The notes beneath the pieces were generated by a model, which did not search any database, was not told the DNA's origin, and saw only the letters and a list, made by a program, of their open reading frames with translations. Made by a program: the position numbers and the translations under genes. A stretch of DNA of 61,829 nt, from the NCBI GenBank assembly GCA_001953115.1, contig LSSL01001900.1, positions 4,008 to 65,836 of the forward strand. Direction: 5' to 3'. Each line of letters opens with the position of its first letter. Positions within the stretch are counted from its first letter, which is position 1. This DNA comes from Smittium mucronatum. Taxonomy: Eukaryota; Kickxellomycota; Harpellomycetes; Harpellales; Legeriomycetaceae. Of the stretch, positions 1 through 10,649 are shown one piece after another.

Positions 1-84
1 GCTGTGTGAAATTTTAGTTTAGTGTACTTCGAAAAGTACACTATTAGGCCCCTAAACCACGGTAAGGTATTTCACTCTTAGGGG
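1..84 (+). repeat. Repeat family A, copy 1: conserved end with two hairpins
   Basis: This 82-84 base block is about 88% identical by hand count to 50557-50637, with mostly transition differences. It holds two hairpins. The first pairs TAGTGTACTT (20-29) with AAGTACACTA (34-43) around a CGAA loop. The second pairs CCCCTAA (49-55) with TTAGGGG (78-84). Both foldings survive in the other copy, using a G-T pair and a shortened stem. Similarity stops just after the second hairpin, so this looks like one end of a mobile element whose body lies before the window. It could be the 3' end of a LINE-like element or part of an LTR that begins TGTGTG. Confidence 0.7.
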
Positions 85-909
85 TTCATTTTTTTAAGGT
101 AATAAATCTTTCGATCAGATTTTATTGCATTAATTGAGTTCAATTTGGAAATTACGTAATGTATTTTGTCTATTTTGCCGTTCTCTTTGTTTTCTTACTT
201 TTTTTTTTGGTTTTGGGATCGAGAATCGGAATTGAGATCTCAATCGTTTTTTTTTTTTGGTTTTTTGGTTTTTTTTCTTATTAGAGCGTTTAGTTATCGA
301 TAAACACTAAGTACAGATAGCCTGTATACGATATACAGCTATCTTGTGCTAGCTGGACAGCTTATGGTGGCTGGCTTAGTGTAGATAATATAAAAAATGG
401 CAATAAAAATAAAGTTTTTTTGAAAATAAAATCCTGCAACTTTTTTGGCTAATACTACTAAAAAAATCTAGAGGAGAGAGGGTGAGCTCTTTTTTCCTAT
501 CTTTTAATTAGTCTTTTATCTTTATTAGTTTAAATAAACTCTCAGAGCAACCTTGACCAATTTATTCTTGTCATCTGCCCTAACAGAGAGAGGTAGGAGC
601 GTGAGCTACTTAAAGCAACAAGGCAAGAAGATATGTTATTTGAAAAAATCCAAATGATAACGTAATCCGGCACTCCGTAGTAAAATATACCTTTAAAAAC
701 CTTCCATCCCGGCCCGGTACAATGATCAACAAAGAAAAATAAGTAAAAAAATAAAAAAAACATGTAGCATATTGAATTTAAAACAAAAGAGGGTCCTAAA
801 CAAATAAATTTAGTAAAAAAAACGGAATATATATTATAAGAAACAAAACATAAGATAATTAAAATAACAAATTAAGAAAAGCCTATAAGAGAAGAAAAGA
901 GGAGAGTGT
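85..909. other. Region without a convincing gene beside the transporter
   Basis: The composition here is less A+T-rich than in most of the window, with long T runs at 180-280. A 73-codon minus-strand frame at 542-763 has no recognisable motif. The stretch could be the rest of repeat family A (for example an LTR ending near 585, at ccctaaca) followed by the 3' flank of the transporter gene. No clear AATAAA signal is seen downstream of the stop codon on the minus strand. Confidence 0.4.
304..382. other. Strong nested inverted repeat, possible structured RNA or LTR stem
   Basis: ACACTAAG (304-311) pairs perfectly with CTTAGTGT (375-382). Inside it a second arm pairs GATAG plus CTGTATA (316-320, 322-328) with TATACAG plus CTATC (332-343) around a three-base loop, with a single bulged C. 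The pairing can continue outward through AGTACA with TTGTGCT. A small AGCT/AGCT hairpin lies at 351-362. About 79 bases can therefore fold into a branched structure. It is not a tRNA: no T-arm motif is present. Confidence 0.5.
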
Positions 910-1539
910 CTATGCTTCACCACCCTCTTGAGCACGTTTATGCTTGGGCCTCAGGTCCACGTTGATGAGATCAATGAATCCATGATCTGCATTAATCATA
1001 TAAGTAGCAGCGAGGTAAAATGCAATAATCGAAGTAATGAACCCGAAAGCGCCACCAGCTTTGAGGAATCTACTATGTTCGCGCCATTCACCAATACACA
1101 ATAGCAGAAATGTTAGGAATAAGCATGTGAGCATGAAAGCTACACCGAGATGTTGTCTATAGGAAGCAACCATGACAATAAACATAAATACAGTCCATGC
1201 AAGTAAGAAGATTCCTGTTGAGTGACGTCGAGTAACATTTCCGTTTGTATCCCATCCACCGGCTACACCAAACCAAGGGATCATAATTGCACCGTAGGAC
1301 ATCCAAAATGCACCGAAGGAACAAAAAGATGTGGCATCAAACGGAGTTCCATCGATGAAGTTTATCAAACCAGCAATGAATTGTGTCATACCACCATAAA
1401 ACATGCACAACCCGACCACAATTTGATTAGGGGAGTTCTCTGGGATTCCGATACCAGCAGTGTGCATAGTCAATACCATCGTAGTGACCGCGAATGCGCA
1501 AAGCGCTAGAGGTTTTGGGTTTGCTAATCTCTTAAACAT
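910..1539 (-). CDS. GPR1/FUN34/YaaH (Ato/SatP) family acetate transporter, 209 aa
   Basis: A small polytopic membrane protein of the family that moves acetate and other short monocarboxylates, usually with protons, across membranes. The family signature near the N-terminus reads NPKPLALC (residues 7-14, family form NPAPLGL). CMFYGG lies at 45-50 and FGAFWMSY at 75-82, all family hallmarks. Six hydrophobic segments are visible at about 10-27, 39-61, 71-94, 109-126, 130-149 and 159-179; the tail is short and charged (KHKRAQEGGEA). The frame is uninterrupted, opens with ATG in an AAAC-ATG context and ends in TAG; no intron is needed. At 209 residues it matches bacterial SatP length and lacks the long N-terminal tail of yeast Ato proteins. 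About half its residues match the protein at 36564-37199. G+C is about 43% in lines counted, against 10-20% in the deserts, so it is probably under selection. Substrate is inferred from the family. Confidence 0.93.
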   Translation of the reverse strand: MFKRLANPKPLALCAFAVTTMVLTMHTAGIGIPENSPNQIVVGLCMFYGGMTQFIAGLINFIDGTPFDATSFCSFGAFWMSYGAIMIPWFGVAGGWDTNGNVTRRHSTGIFLLAWTVFMFIVMVASYRQHLGVAFMLTCLFLTFLLLCIGEWREHSRFLKAGGAFGFITSIIAFYLAATYMINADHGFIDLINVDLRPKHKRAQEGGEA

Positions 1540-1706
1540 GTTTATAAACTAATAATATTTAAAAATAGATCTGTCGGAAAAATTACAAATTGAAAAAACC
1601 AAGATACAGTCGGTATACTTGCGAGAAGATCAAGTTAACTTATAAACAGAATGGATTTTTAAGCCAAATAATAGTTAACTAAATCTCAGCTTCCAAAGGG
1701 AACCTT

Positions 1707-1717
1707 CCTTTTATATA
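1707..1717 (-). promoter_or_regulatory. TATA box candidate for the 910-1539 transporter gene
   Basis: Read on the minus strand this is TATATAAAAGG, about 170 bases before the ATG. The same nine bases TATAAAAGG occur upstream of the other transporter gene (37490-37498). TATA-like strings are common by chance in this composition, but the shared GG end and the position make this one more credible. Confidence 0.5.
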
Positions 1718-1719
1718 AA

Positions 1720-4700
1720 TTTTATTGAAACGCACTGTTTCTTTATTTTTCACTCGATAAAAAAATGTAATATGATCGTGATGATGGAATATCCATTAGT
1801 GACCCAGAAATTAATAAAAACATTTTTTTAATCTCACAATCTTTCAGTATCGATTATAATGAGATTCTAATGGTCAAATATTATTTTTAATTGTTTACTA
1901 GGTAAAATGAGCCTTTTTTTAAAAAAATATGTTATAAAAAGTGGGTATAGTTTGTTAAAATTGGAGTAATGGTAATTATTCATATTTTCAGCGAATCCTA
2001 GCCCTTCATATCTCCCAAAATTATCGTTTTAACTATTTGAAATGGAAAAAAAAAAAACATTCTTATAATTTATCATTGGTGAAAGCTTTAAGCCTTTTTT
2101 ACTAGGAGAATACATCAAATAAAATAGCTCACAGGATCTCACCATTCTCCGAACTATTTGGCCAGGTACAGACTCATATTATGATGTTTGCTCATTTTAC
2201 ATAATGAAAAATAATCACTGATATTTTCGTCTTTGGAGTGAAAAACAATCCATGATAGAAAGGAATGGTGCCAATATAATATCGCTCAATAAACCAAAAC
2301 TATTCATCAAATAGCAATATCTTATAAATGTTATAGTTTTTACTGTTTAGGGAACTTAATTCACAATATAACAGGCCTAAAGACTCAGAAACTTAGTTAA
2401 ATCACCAAAACGTATGATTTTCTCCCAATAATGGTATCCCAAACACAAAATACATTCAGAATGGTCCATGTTTAGTCGATCTCTGAAATGAGATGAGTTG
2501 AGCTATTTATTTTTTTCGCAATATATACCTGACAAATGCTTTTCCTTTTCACCCAACAGGCCAGTAATGTGACTCTAAAGAAGCAATCATCTGTTCAATA
2601 ACCATATAATAGGGGGAAGCTAAGATATTGGTACCATGTGACGATTAATGATTTGCTACAGTTATTGGATAATATTTTTTTTCCATCAGTTGAATAGAAA
2701 ATCTTAGATCAGTGTTTTTTGCCTATTCAGGTTGAAGATTTTATTTCACTTTCACTGACATTTAACATTATTAGTCCTTTTTGACCACAAATGTGTTTTC
2801 AATTCTTGTTTGTGAAATCTAAAACTTTCTATTTGGTGTTAGCATAAGTTACCACAGCTTATAAATTTTACTTTTATTAAAATGTTTGTATTATCTTAAA
2901 AATAAAGCCATTCAGATACATCCAGTCTTGAAAAAATTGGCATTTTTTTCATTGCAAAATGAGCCGAGCCAATTAAATTCCATTTCATAAATGTGATAGC
3001 GAATTCATTGTCATATTGGCGAGAATTAGGATAAATTCATTAATCAGATATTTTTCGTGTTTTATTCCACCAACCGAATCATGGGATTAATGTTTTTTTA
3101 TGGCGCAATAGAAGAAAATAAACTAATAGCTTCTATCTGAATATTTTCTCAGATCCTTTTCTCTTTAATAATCTACGTCTATTTGCAGCTCCGACAATAG
3201 ATAGACAAATTTGAGATTAATTGTTAGCCAATAAACTGCATTAAAACAAATATGCTTCACGGTTTAGTGTTCAACTGAGTTTAAACATCAGGCTATTTTT
3301 TCCATTTATCCAGAGATAACCAAATGATACGATTTTTATTAGTCTCACCAGCCACTCATTATTAATAACAATCGAATAGAGAAAGATGGAGATTTTTACA
3401 TTTTTTTAAAATTTTATACATCAATTCTCATTGGATCATTATGCCTTATCAGAATAAGTAGATAATTGCACATTATTATAATGAAACTCCTGAAGATTTT
3501 TGCCAATTAGAATAAAGTTTTTGAGTTTCATTCAATTTATTTGCTGAAATAGGCTTTGTATAAAGATTTCACCATATCTCCAAATTAGGAGACTATTTTT
3601 ATAATGTTTAAATAAACGCTTAGAGAAAAAAAAATCCAAATTAGGAAGTTATTTAGAATTAAATAAGTGATAGCTTCAAATGGAATCTTCTAAATCCAAG
3701 TAAGATGTTGAATGCAATGATATCTTATTGTATGTAGATTCAACATGTTTTTAGATTAGATTATTAATACCTCAATAGTACAAGTTGAAAAGATATTTGA
3801 TGTGTAGCTTATTAAAATAACAAACCACGGAATAAATTATTTACTATCGCCCACCCAATCCTTCAATAAATTTTTTTCTATTTTAGGTGGTTCAATTTTA
3901 TAAATCACAAAGTATTGGCAAACGGTGAAAGAATTTTTTTATTATACACCAATGTTGTCATATTACCAAGGAGGATATATTTTTGCAGCATTGTAGAGAT
4001 TATTTCGTTAAAGAGGTATACTTCTCAAATTTCCCGTAAAAAAAAAAGAGGTCTACTTCTCAATATTAATGGCTTCATCAATTAATTGTAGAATAAAGGT
4101 TTACTTTCACTATCCTCGAAAAAAAACTTTTGCATTCACTACATTGGAGATAACTCAAGAAAGACAGAAGATAAGAAAAATGAGGACGCACTAGATTTTG
4201 TCAAAAATTCCATTTTTACAAATATTCTTGGCATAATATGGTCTTACAAACCTGAGATAATTTTTAATTTGATTGGTAATACAATCATATTAATAATAAT
4301 GATAAAGACCGATATTCTTTTCTATAAACAACTTCTCACATTTACACAAAGCTAACAAACATATTTATTTAATGCGAATGTGAAAACATTTGTGTGTATG
4401 TTATGAAGAAGCTCTACCCTCATTACGTTCTACTTAAAATCTATCTACTCAGTAGTTATTAATTTATATTTTCTTCTGTACTGGTTTAACCCTTTGAGTT
4501 TAAAAATATGCCTTACAAATTCGAATTCTGATCATTTCATCAAATAAAATCATTAAATTTTTACACTCCATAATCGTCGGTATTGATTATTAATGTCAAA
4601 CATACGCTGGTTCTGTTAGATTTAATGTTAATTCAGGCGGGTTTTCCGTGTTTTAAATTTCATAACCCTGTTATAAATATAATTTACTAAAATTGCATTT

Positions 4701-5530
4701 TATTTATTGAATCGCATTATCAGTAAGAATATTTTCCTTTTTATTACAATTTTTTTCGTTTCAGGTGATTATGCTTAATAGTATCTCTTTTATGTATTTA
4801 AGGCTATAACATTATTTTAAATTTATTTGGGGGGTTTCATAAATATTCTTGTGGAATCATAACAAGTACTCTTTCTTTTTAAGGTAAAATTTTCACATAA
4901 CTTGGATACCCTCGGATATATATTCTCTATAAAAAAAAAATTATACTTGCTGAGAGATGTTTTGTTGATTTCTTTTATCTGGTCTCTCTATATTCAACTA
5001 TGGCTGACTGTTCTTCGATTTTCATAAAAATTTATCTTATTTTTAGCGATAGAATGAAGTTAAAAGTTTGACTTTATACTGATTAAGGTAAAATAAAATG
5101 AACTGGCTACTATTTGATCTATTAAATTAAATATTCTATAAAAATATGTTAATGAGAATTATAAAAAATTTCTTCTCTGCCATCCAAGAAGCGTTAAAGT
5201 TGCATTTTATGGATTCTCGGGTGCTACCCTATTAGCCCCAATCTATCGCGCTTAATATGGATTTTTCAAACCAACAGTGTATTTTACTTTGTAAACTGGA
5301 AAATCAACTACTACCTATAGAATAAATTTCAATAAACTCTTATAGAAACTTACACGATTATTATATCCAATACGTATATCAGGGTAAGAATATCACCACT
5401 TTCAGTTTTAACAAATTTTGGTATACATGGTGCTGTTTATAAATTTTTTATGGATGACTTACAGAATACCTTTTAATAATGCTAAAAACAGTTAAATTTT
5501 TTTTGTTTTAATTTATCGATAAAATCTGAA
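1720..5530. other. Intergenic DNA, moderately A+T-rich, no recognised gene
   Basis: Stops are frequent in all six frames. A short protein-like patch at about 5180-5260 reads VAFYGFSGATLLAPIYRA before a stop, but I cannot assign it. The base composition is milder than in the 16-31 kb desert, which suggests older unique sequence or decayed elements that I do not recognise. Confidence 0.5.
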
Positions 5531-5577
5531 AGAATAAAAGAAAAACGGAAATTTCCGCAAAATCTGGGAATTTTTGC

Positions 5578-5630
5578 CAGATTCCATTTTTAAAATGGTA
5601 TTTATCGATGGTAACTGATAAAATTCCGCA
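5578..5630 (+). repeat. 53-base repeat, inverted copy at 15586-15639
   Basis: By hand alignment 42 of 53 bases match the reverse complement of 15586-15639. Just before it AATCTGG (5561-5567) pairs with CCAGATT (5577-5583), making a small hairpin. The block sits about 40-90 bases outside the left inverted repeat of the MULE at 5670-9260. It may be an outer terminus of this element family or an unrelated small repeat. Confidence 0.55.
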
Positions 5631-5669
5631 ATTCGTTTGACTAATAATGATTGATTTTTGAGAATTATA

Positions 5670-5960
5670 TTAATTCATGGGTTAAACTTCAAATGAAAGC
5701 CATTTTATTAGCCTGCAAGCATATTTAATTATTTCCAAGAGATTTTACTCATTCCCAAGCCGATTTAATTAAACCAAGCCGCTTTCATTATTTTACACAT
5801 TATTCCCAAGAGCTTTCCTAGCTAAATCAAAGACATATTTTCCCAATGATTATTTTAAAATATTTTACTGGACTATTCTTAAATGGAATTATTTCATTCC
5901 TAAATCCGCCAATGTTTTTACATAATCTTAGTTTTTATGTCACATATTAATCGAATAAAA
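5670..5960 (+). repeat. Left terminal inverted repeat of the MULE
   Basis: The reverse complement of 8978-9260 aligns along the whole arm. Shared blocks include GCCATTTTATTAG, CATTATTCCCAAGAGCTTT, AAATCAAAGACATATTTTC and ATTTCATTCCTAAATC. Differences are scattered single bases and small gaps, as expected for arms that drifted after the element died. Confidence 0.85.
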
Positions 5961-6229
5961 TTTCTTTCGGATTTTTGCGTGTTTTATATATGCTTTATTA
6001 AAAAATAAAAATTATTTTTCAATTGAATGGATTTTTAGTATAATGGTTTTGCTTACAGTTAAAATAATAAAAATTTTATAAGATTAAAACCTTATATGAA
6101 TATACAGATATATAACTCATTAACTCATAATTTTAAATCAATCATTTCTATTTTATTTACTAAAAGTATGAGCCTTAATTTAAAAACTGGAATCGATTTG
6201 ACAACTCTGAGTACAATCAAAATGTTGGA

Positions 6230-7690
6230 AGGTTGAGGGTATCCTACACCAAAAGACAAGATAGAATTGAGTACAGCGTATATAAGTGCAAAAATTTTAG
6301 AAATATAGTTTGTAAAGGAGACTTAAGGGTGTTAGTATAGAATGTAATCTAAATTAAGACTTATTAATCGACAAAATGTCTAGAGAATTGTAATTATGAA
6401 AACCCGAAATTTGAAAAGGATGAAATAATTAAAATTTATGATTTAAGACATAAAACGAAAATAATCAAAAAAAATAATGATTCTAGCGGATCGAAAATCG
6501 ACATTAAAAAAATATACACAACAGTTAACAACTACAAAATAATAAATAATAAAGAGAATCTAATTCCAAATTAAAATTTCGAACTATGTTGCAAAAGATT
6601 CGCTGAGAAATTGAGCCCACAAGAACCGTGTATAGCAGATTACTCTTCAAAAATATACTCTTATCAGATATATTATGACTTCAAAATTATTATTGACCTT
6701 GTTTTATAAGTCTGTTAATTTACACATCGACTCTACTTTTAGATTGATTCAAGGAGGATACCCTGTTCTTTTTTTTTTGTTTTCACAGATATGGATCAAA
6801 AACTCACGCCTATAGCGATTGTCTTAATGAGAAATGTCGATTTTAAATCGTTTTTATGATTTTTAATACACTAAATAATGAAGTTAGAAAAAAACGGAAT
6901 GAGTTGGAGCGCTAAAACTCTAATAGCTGATTCTGCTGAAGCTATTTCTAAGGCCAAATAATTTTTTTAAAATTATATAAACAGAGGAAATTGTTGATAC
7001 CACGCTTCGAAAAAGATATCTGATATAATAAATAAAGGGGATTATCCCTAAAAAAATTACCTAAAGCGCGATATTAACAGATTACATCCTATGCCTACTC
7101 AAAGTGTATTTGAAATGTATTAAAGATATTTTTTTTATCAAATGATCTCAAATAAATAAGTTTCAAGAAACAATAAATAAAATAATTATCTATGTTTCAA
7201 GAAATATTCTAATTTGAATGAAATTTTCGAAATCTTTATCATTATCTACCAATAATGAATTGGAAAGGTTTAACAGAACCATAAAAGATAAATAAGCCGA
7301 TTGTAATAGAAAAAAATTAATAGAGTATGTTAATCTTTCAAAAAAAAATTTTAAATAATTCCGCTGATTTTTAAATTCCAAACTTCAGCAAGATAAACTA
7401 CAACGAAAATTGCGAAAATATATATCAAAAATTTCGATTTTTATATTTTAGTTCTTCGTTCAAAAAATAAGTGTATTTAGTACCCATAAGACTAGAATAA
7501 AATAATGGATCTAGAATCCATATAGAATATGCTCGAAAATAACACATATAGGAATTTTGATTCTATGATAAAAAATTTCAAAGAAATTTCATTCATTTTT
7601 GCCGAGCCGAATATATCGAAATACAAGGATTTTTACTGCTCTTGCTAATATTATCTGAAGAAAAAATGCATAAAAATTTACTCTTTTCTT
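6230..7690 (+). pseudogene. Broken MULE transposase (zinc finger, DDE core, C-terminal motif)
   Basis: Hand translation gives MULE parts in the right order. At 6230-6340 there is a FLYWCH-like finger: YSVYKCKNFRNIVCKGDLRV, with C-x7-C and a stop soon after. At about 6720-6765 LHIDSTFRLIQGGYPV carries the first catalytic Asp (codon 6729). After a frameshift in a T run, DMDQKLTPIAIVLMRN follows. At 6926-6955 ADSAEAISKA carries the second Asp (codon 6929), 200 bases downstream, the spacing typical of MULEs. At about 7590-7660 FHSFLPSRIYRNTRIF resembles the conserved C-terminal motif. In-frame stops lie at 6338, 6857 and 6872. The span equals about 480 codons, a normal length. The third catalytic residue was not placed. 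It sits between the inverted repeats of the element and is not functional. Confidence 0.8.
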
Positions 7691-8780
7691 ATAGAGATAA
7701 ACAGATTGGAGCTTTTAAATATAAAACCGATTGATGGAAGAATGAAGCAAGGAAGACCAAAAAACGCACAAAAAAACATTAGTCTAAATAGGTTTTGATA
7801 TTTTTATTTTTTCATACAGATTTTCTAGTACAAAAATTATAAAAATAAACTGTATAACGATTTGAAATTTTCAAGCAAGAGCTGAAAAAAAATAAAGATT
7901 TGAAGCTCTATAAAGAAAATTTGATGATAGTGAGCATTTAAAATAATAAACAAGTTATATAATTTTATCTTATATAAAGATATCAAGGGGCAAAATGCAT
8001 TTAGATATTAAGCTAAATATATATTTAAAACCGGTATTTATATCAGAGCGGTGTTTGCGGGTGAAAGATCGCAGTAAAGTTTGAACTAAGCTATAAGGCA
8101 AAAATGATCATATTTATAGAGTATTTAACATGTTTATCAGATATATGAAATACAAATATTCACCTCTGTTTATCAAAAGTGGTGTTTTGAGTGATTATAT
8201 TTGGAAATATGTTGTTATATTCCCAAATATGGGTTATTTTTTTACTATTTTAGTAAATTAGTACAAGTATAGATCATACTTCAACCTAAAAAAATAGATA
8301 GATTATCTTTAAATTTTTATAAAAACAGTTACCAAAATTAAGCGAAATGGTATATAAGTTTAATTTAATAAATTAATTTACCTTTGGCGACATCAAAATT
8401 CAAAAAATACCCAATATGGTGCCGAAATGTAACAGATATCTTTCAATAAAGCTAATAATCCCAACAACGCGTTTAATGGATTTTATTTAAGATAATGAAA
8501 CTATTCCTTTAGATTTATTCATTGTTAATCTTAAATCCATTTTGATTTAAAAAAACTAAGTGGCGAATCATTATGAAAAAAAAAATAATATTTTTCCAAC
8601 AAAATATACAACTATAAAAATGGGTAGTTTTAATTTTCGAGTGTGAAAAAATTATTAAATGTACCTGATTATATTTAATTTTACCTGTAAGTATCAGGCT
8701 TAATGGGATAATTTTAAAAATAAAAGTTAAACTAATATTCTAGTTAAAAATATAAAAGATAAAGAAGTATAAAAGTCGAA

Positions 8781-8810
8781 AAGCTTAACCATCTCAAAAT
8801 GGCTAAGCTT
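8781..8810. other. Hairpin inside the MULE
   Basis: AAGCTTAACCAT (8781-8792) pairs with ATGGCTAAGCTT (8799-8810) with one mismatch around CTCAAA. It lies between the transposase relic and the right inverted repeat. It might have formed part of a transcript end, but no T run follows and its role is unknown. Confidence 0.4.
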
Positions 8811-8977
8811 CCTTATTTATAACATTTTCCATTTTCTAAAAGTCAATTATGCTTATGGGAAGCTTTCTTCATTGGATGAAATATTCAATGCGTAAACTGA
8901 ATCTATTTTTTCAATAAAGTACCCCCCCACCCCTTAATTCATTTTTTAGCTTCAAAAATTTGATAAAAACTGTTATT

Positions 8978-9260
8978 TGATTAATATGTGGACATAAAAA
9001 TTAAGGTTATGTAAAAAATTAGAAGATTTAGGAATGAAATAGTTACGTTTAAGAATATTTCAGTAAAATTTTTTAAAACAATCATTGGGAAAATATGTCT
9101 TTGATTTATCTAGAAAAGCTCTTGGGAATAATGTGTAAAATGATGAAAGCCACTAGTTTTAATTAAATTGGCTTGGGAATAGGTAGAATATATTAAAAAT
9201 GATTAAAACTGCTTTTGGGCTAATAAAATGGCCTGTGTTTAAAATCTAACCTTAATTAAT
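8978..9260 (-). repeat. Right terminal inverted repeat of the MULE
   Basis: This is the inverted partner of 5670-5960. The inner end is marked by the shared CACATATTAAT block. The outer end fades near 9246-9260, where the left arm reads GGTTAAAC and the right arm, inverted, GGTTAGAT. Confidence 0.85.
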
Positions 9261-10640
9261 GTATATATCTAAACCAAAATGAGTTAATTAATTCATCAAA
9301 ATTGAAACATAAAGTGCTTTTTAATAGAAAATTTGTTTTTTTATAAAGCTTTGTGCTGTTAAATCATAGCTAAATATTTGTTTTCTTGAATTGAAATTAA
9401 AGTTTTTTTTCGAAGTTATTTGAGGATTTATTGTCAATATAAGTCATTTTATCCTATATTAAATTTATTAAGCGATTTAAAAACAGTTTTTGCTGATAAA
9501 GGGCTAAATTTTGTTAAGTTTTTTTTGTGATATCAGTTTAGACATAAATTAAGTTGTTTTTCCAAAAAAATATACTTATAATGCCCAAAATAATGATTTT
9601 TTTTTAATAAGTGAGGGTTGTATTTATTTTTTAAACTTTTTTTTGGGAAAATACTTTTTACTTCATGATAAATGTAAAATACAAGAAATGCTTATATTTT
9701 TTATATTATGATCTAATTATAAATAAACTAATGTATCTCATGAAATTTTCCAACTGGGTTCTACAATTGTGCATGGTGGTTCTTTTATTTTATTGAATAC
9801 ATAAACTTTAGCTAATTATAAATTTATTATTTATACAAATTCATTGATTATAAGGTTTTTGCATGTAAAAAAAACGAGAGAGAATATAAATTCACTATAA
9901 TATTAATAAATCAAACAAGATAGCTATATTTATATCTAAAATTAAATCTCTAGCCCTAAAAAATATTTCTTTTAGCGATTGAAACTAAAAACACATTAAT
10001 TTACCCCAAAAATATGTCAATTTATTTGATTTTATATATTAATGCCTTTATAAACCTTTCTTCACATTATATAATAAGAGCCCATATTTATCTAAATTTT
10101 TATATATGCATTTTACAATTTATAAAATTTAACCAACAGTATGTTAAATCATTAAAGCAGCATAAATTGTGTCATTAAAATGAAAAAAAATAGCCCACTG
10201 ACGAAAAAAGTTAAAAAAATCGGGTAAGTTAACATTAAAGTATTTTATAAAACAAAAAATGACTTGAATAAGCTTTGGAAAAAAATTGAATAAAAATAAT
10301 ATACCAGATATAGATAAAATGAAAAAATGAGAAAAGAATATTTTTATTTAGAAAATTGTTAGAACGCGCAATTTCGTTCTAGGCTAATCTTCGCCCAATT
10401 TATGTTAAGATTGTCTTAGCAGTCTTGAGGACTTTTTTAAATACTTCATATTTTAGTAGTACAGTCTAGCTATTTTTTGATTTAGTTTATAATAGAGTTT
10501 TTTTATATTATTCGGTTTTTTTTACCTGTGATTGGCTAAATTGTTTTTAGATTTTGATTTAGTAATTTCATGGGCTGTTATCATTACCCGTTTTTACAGT
10601 TTATTATTTAGTTATTTTATTTTATCACTTATTGAATTAA
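9261..10640. other. A+T-rich intergenic DNA, nothing recognised
   Basis: Long T and A runs are present and stops are frequent in all frames. No repeat shared with other parts of the window was noticed, apart from TTAATTCAT at 9288-9296, discussed with the MULE. Confidence 0.6.
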
Positions 10641-10649
10641 TTAGTTTAT

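Larger units (their letters stand above)
5670..9260 (+). mobile_element. Decayed Mutator-like (MULE) DNA transposon with long terminal inverted repeats
   Basis: Two arms of about 280 bases (5670-5960 and 8978-9260) match each other in inverted orientation at roughly four bases in five. Between them lies one transposase relic on the plus strand (6230-7690) carrying MULE landmarks. Long inverted repeats around a single such transposase are the classic MULE plan. The element is about 3.6 kb and cannot be autonomous, because the transposase has several stops and frameshifts. The 9-mer TTAATTCAT occurs just outside the left arm (5670-5678) and near the right arm (9288-9296). MULE target duplications are usually 8-11 bases, but the right copy lies some 30 bases beyond the arm, so it is not accepted as a proven duplication. 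Confidence 0.8.

Noticed and set aside
304..382. tRNA or tRNA-derived SINE, because TGGCTTAGTGT resembles an A box
   Set aside because: No B box or T-arm follows, and the stems do not make a cloverleaf of normal dimensions.
542..763. Minus-strand frame of 73 codons downstream of the first transporter
   Set aside because: The first part is low-complexity Phe/Leu from T-rich DNA, there is no motif, and the region may belong to repeat family A or a 3' UTR.
1222..1509. Plus-strand frame of 95 codons
   Set aside because: It lies entirely inside the transporter gene on the opposite strand; the minus-strand frame has clear family motifs.
5670..9296. TTAATTCAT as a 9-base target-site duplication of the MULE
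   Set aside because: The left copy touches the arm but the right copy is about 30 bases outside it, and such AT-rich 9-mers recur by chance.
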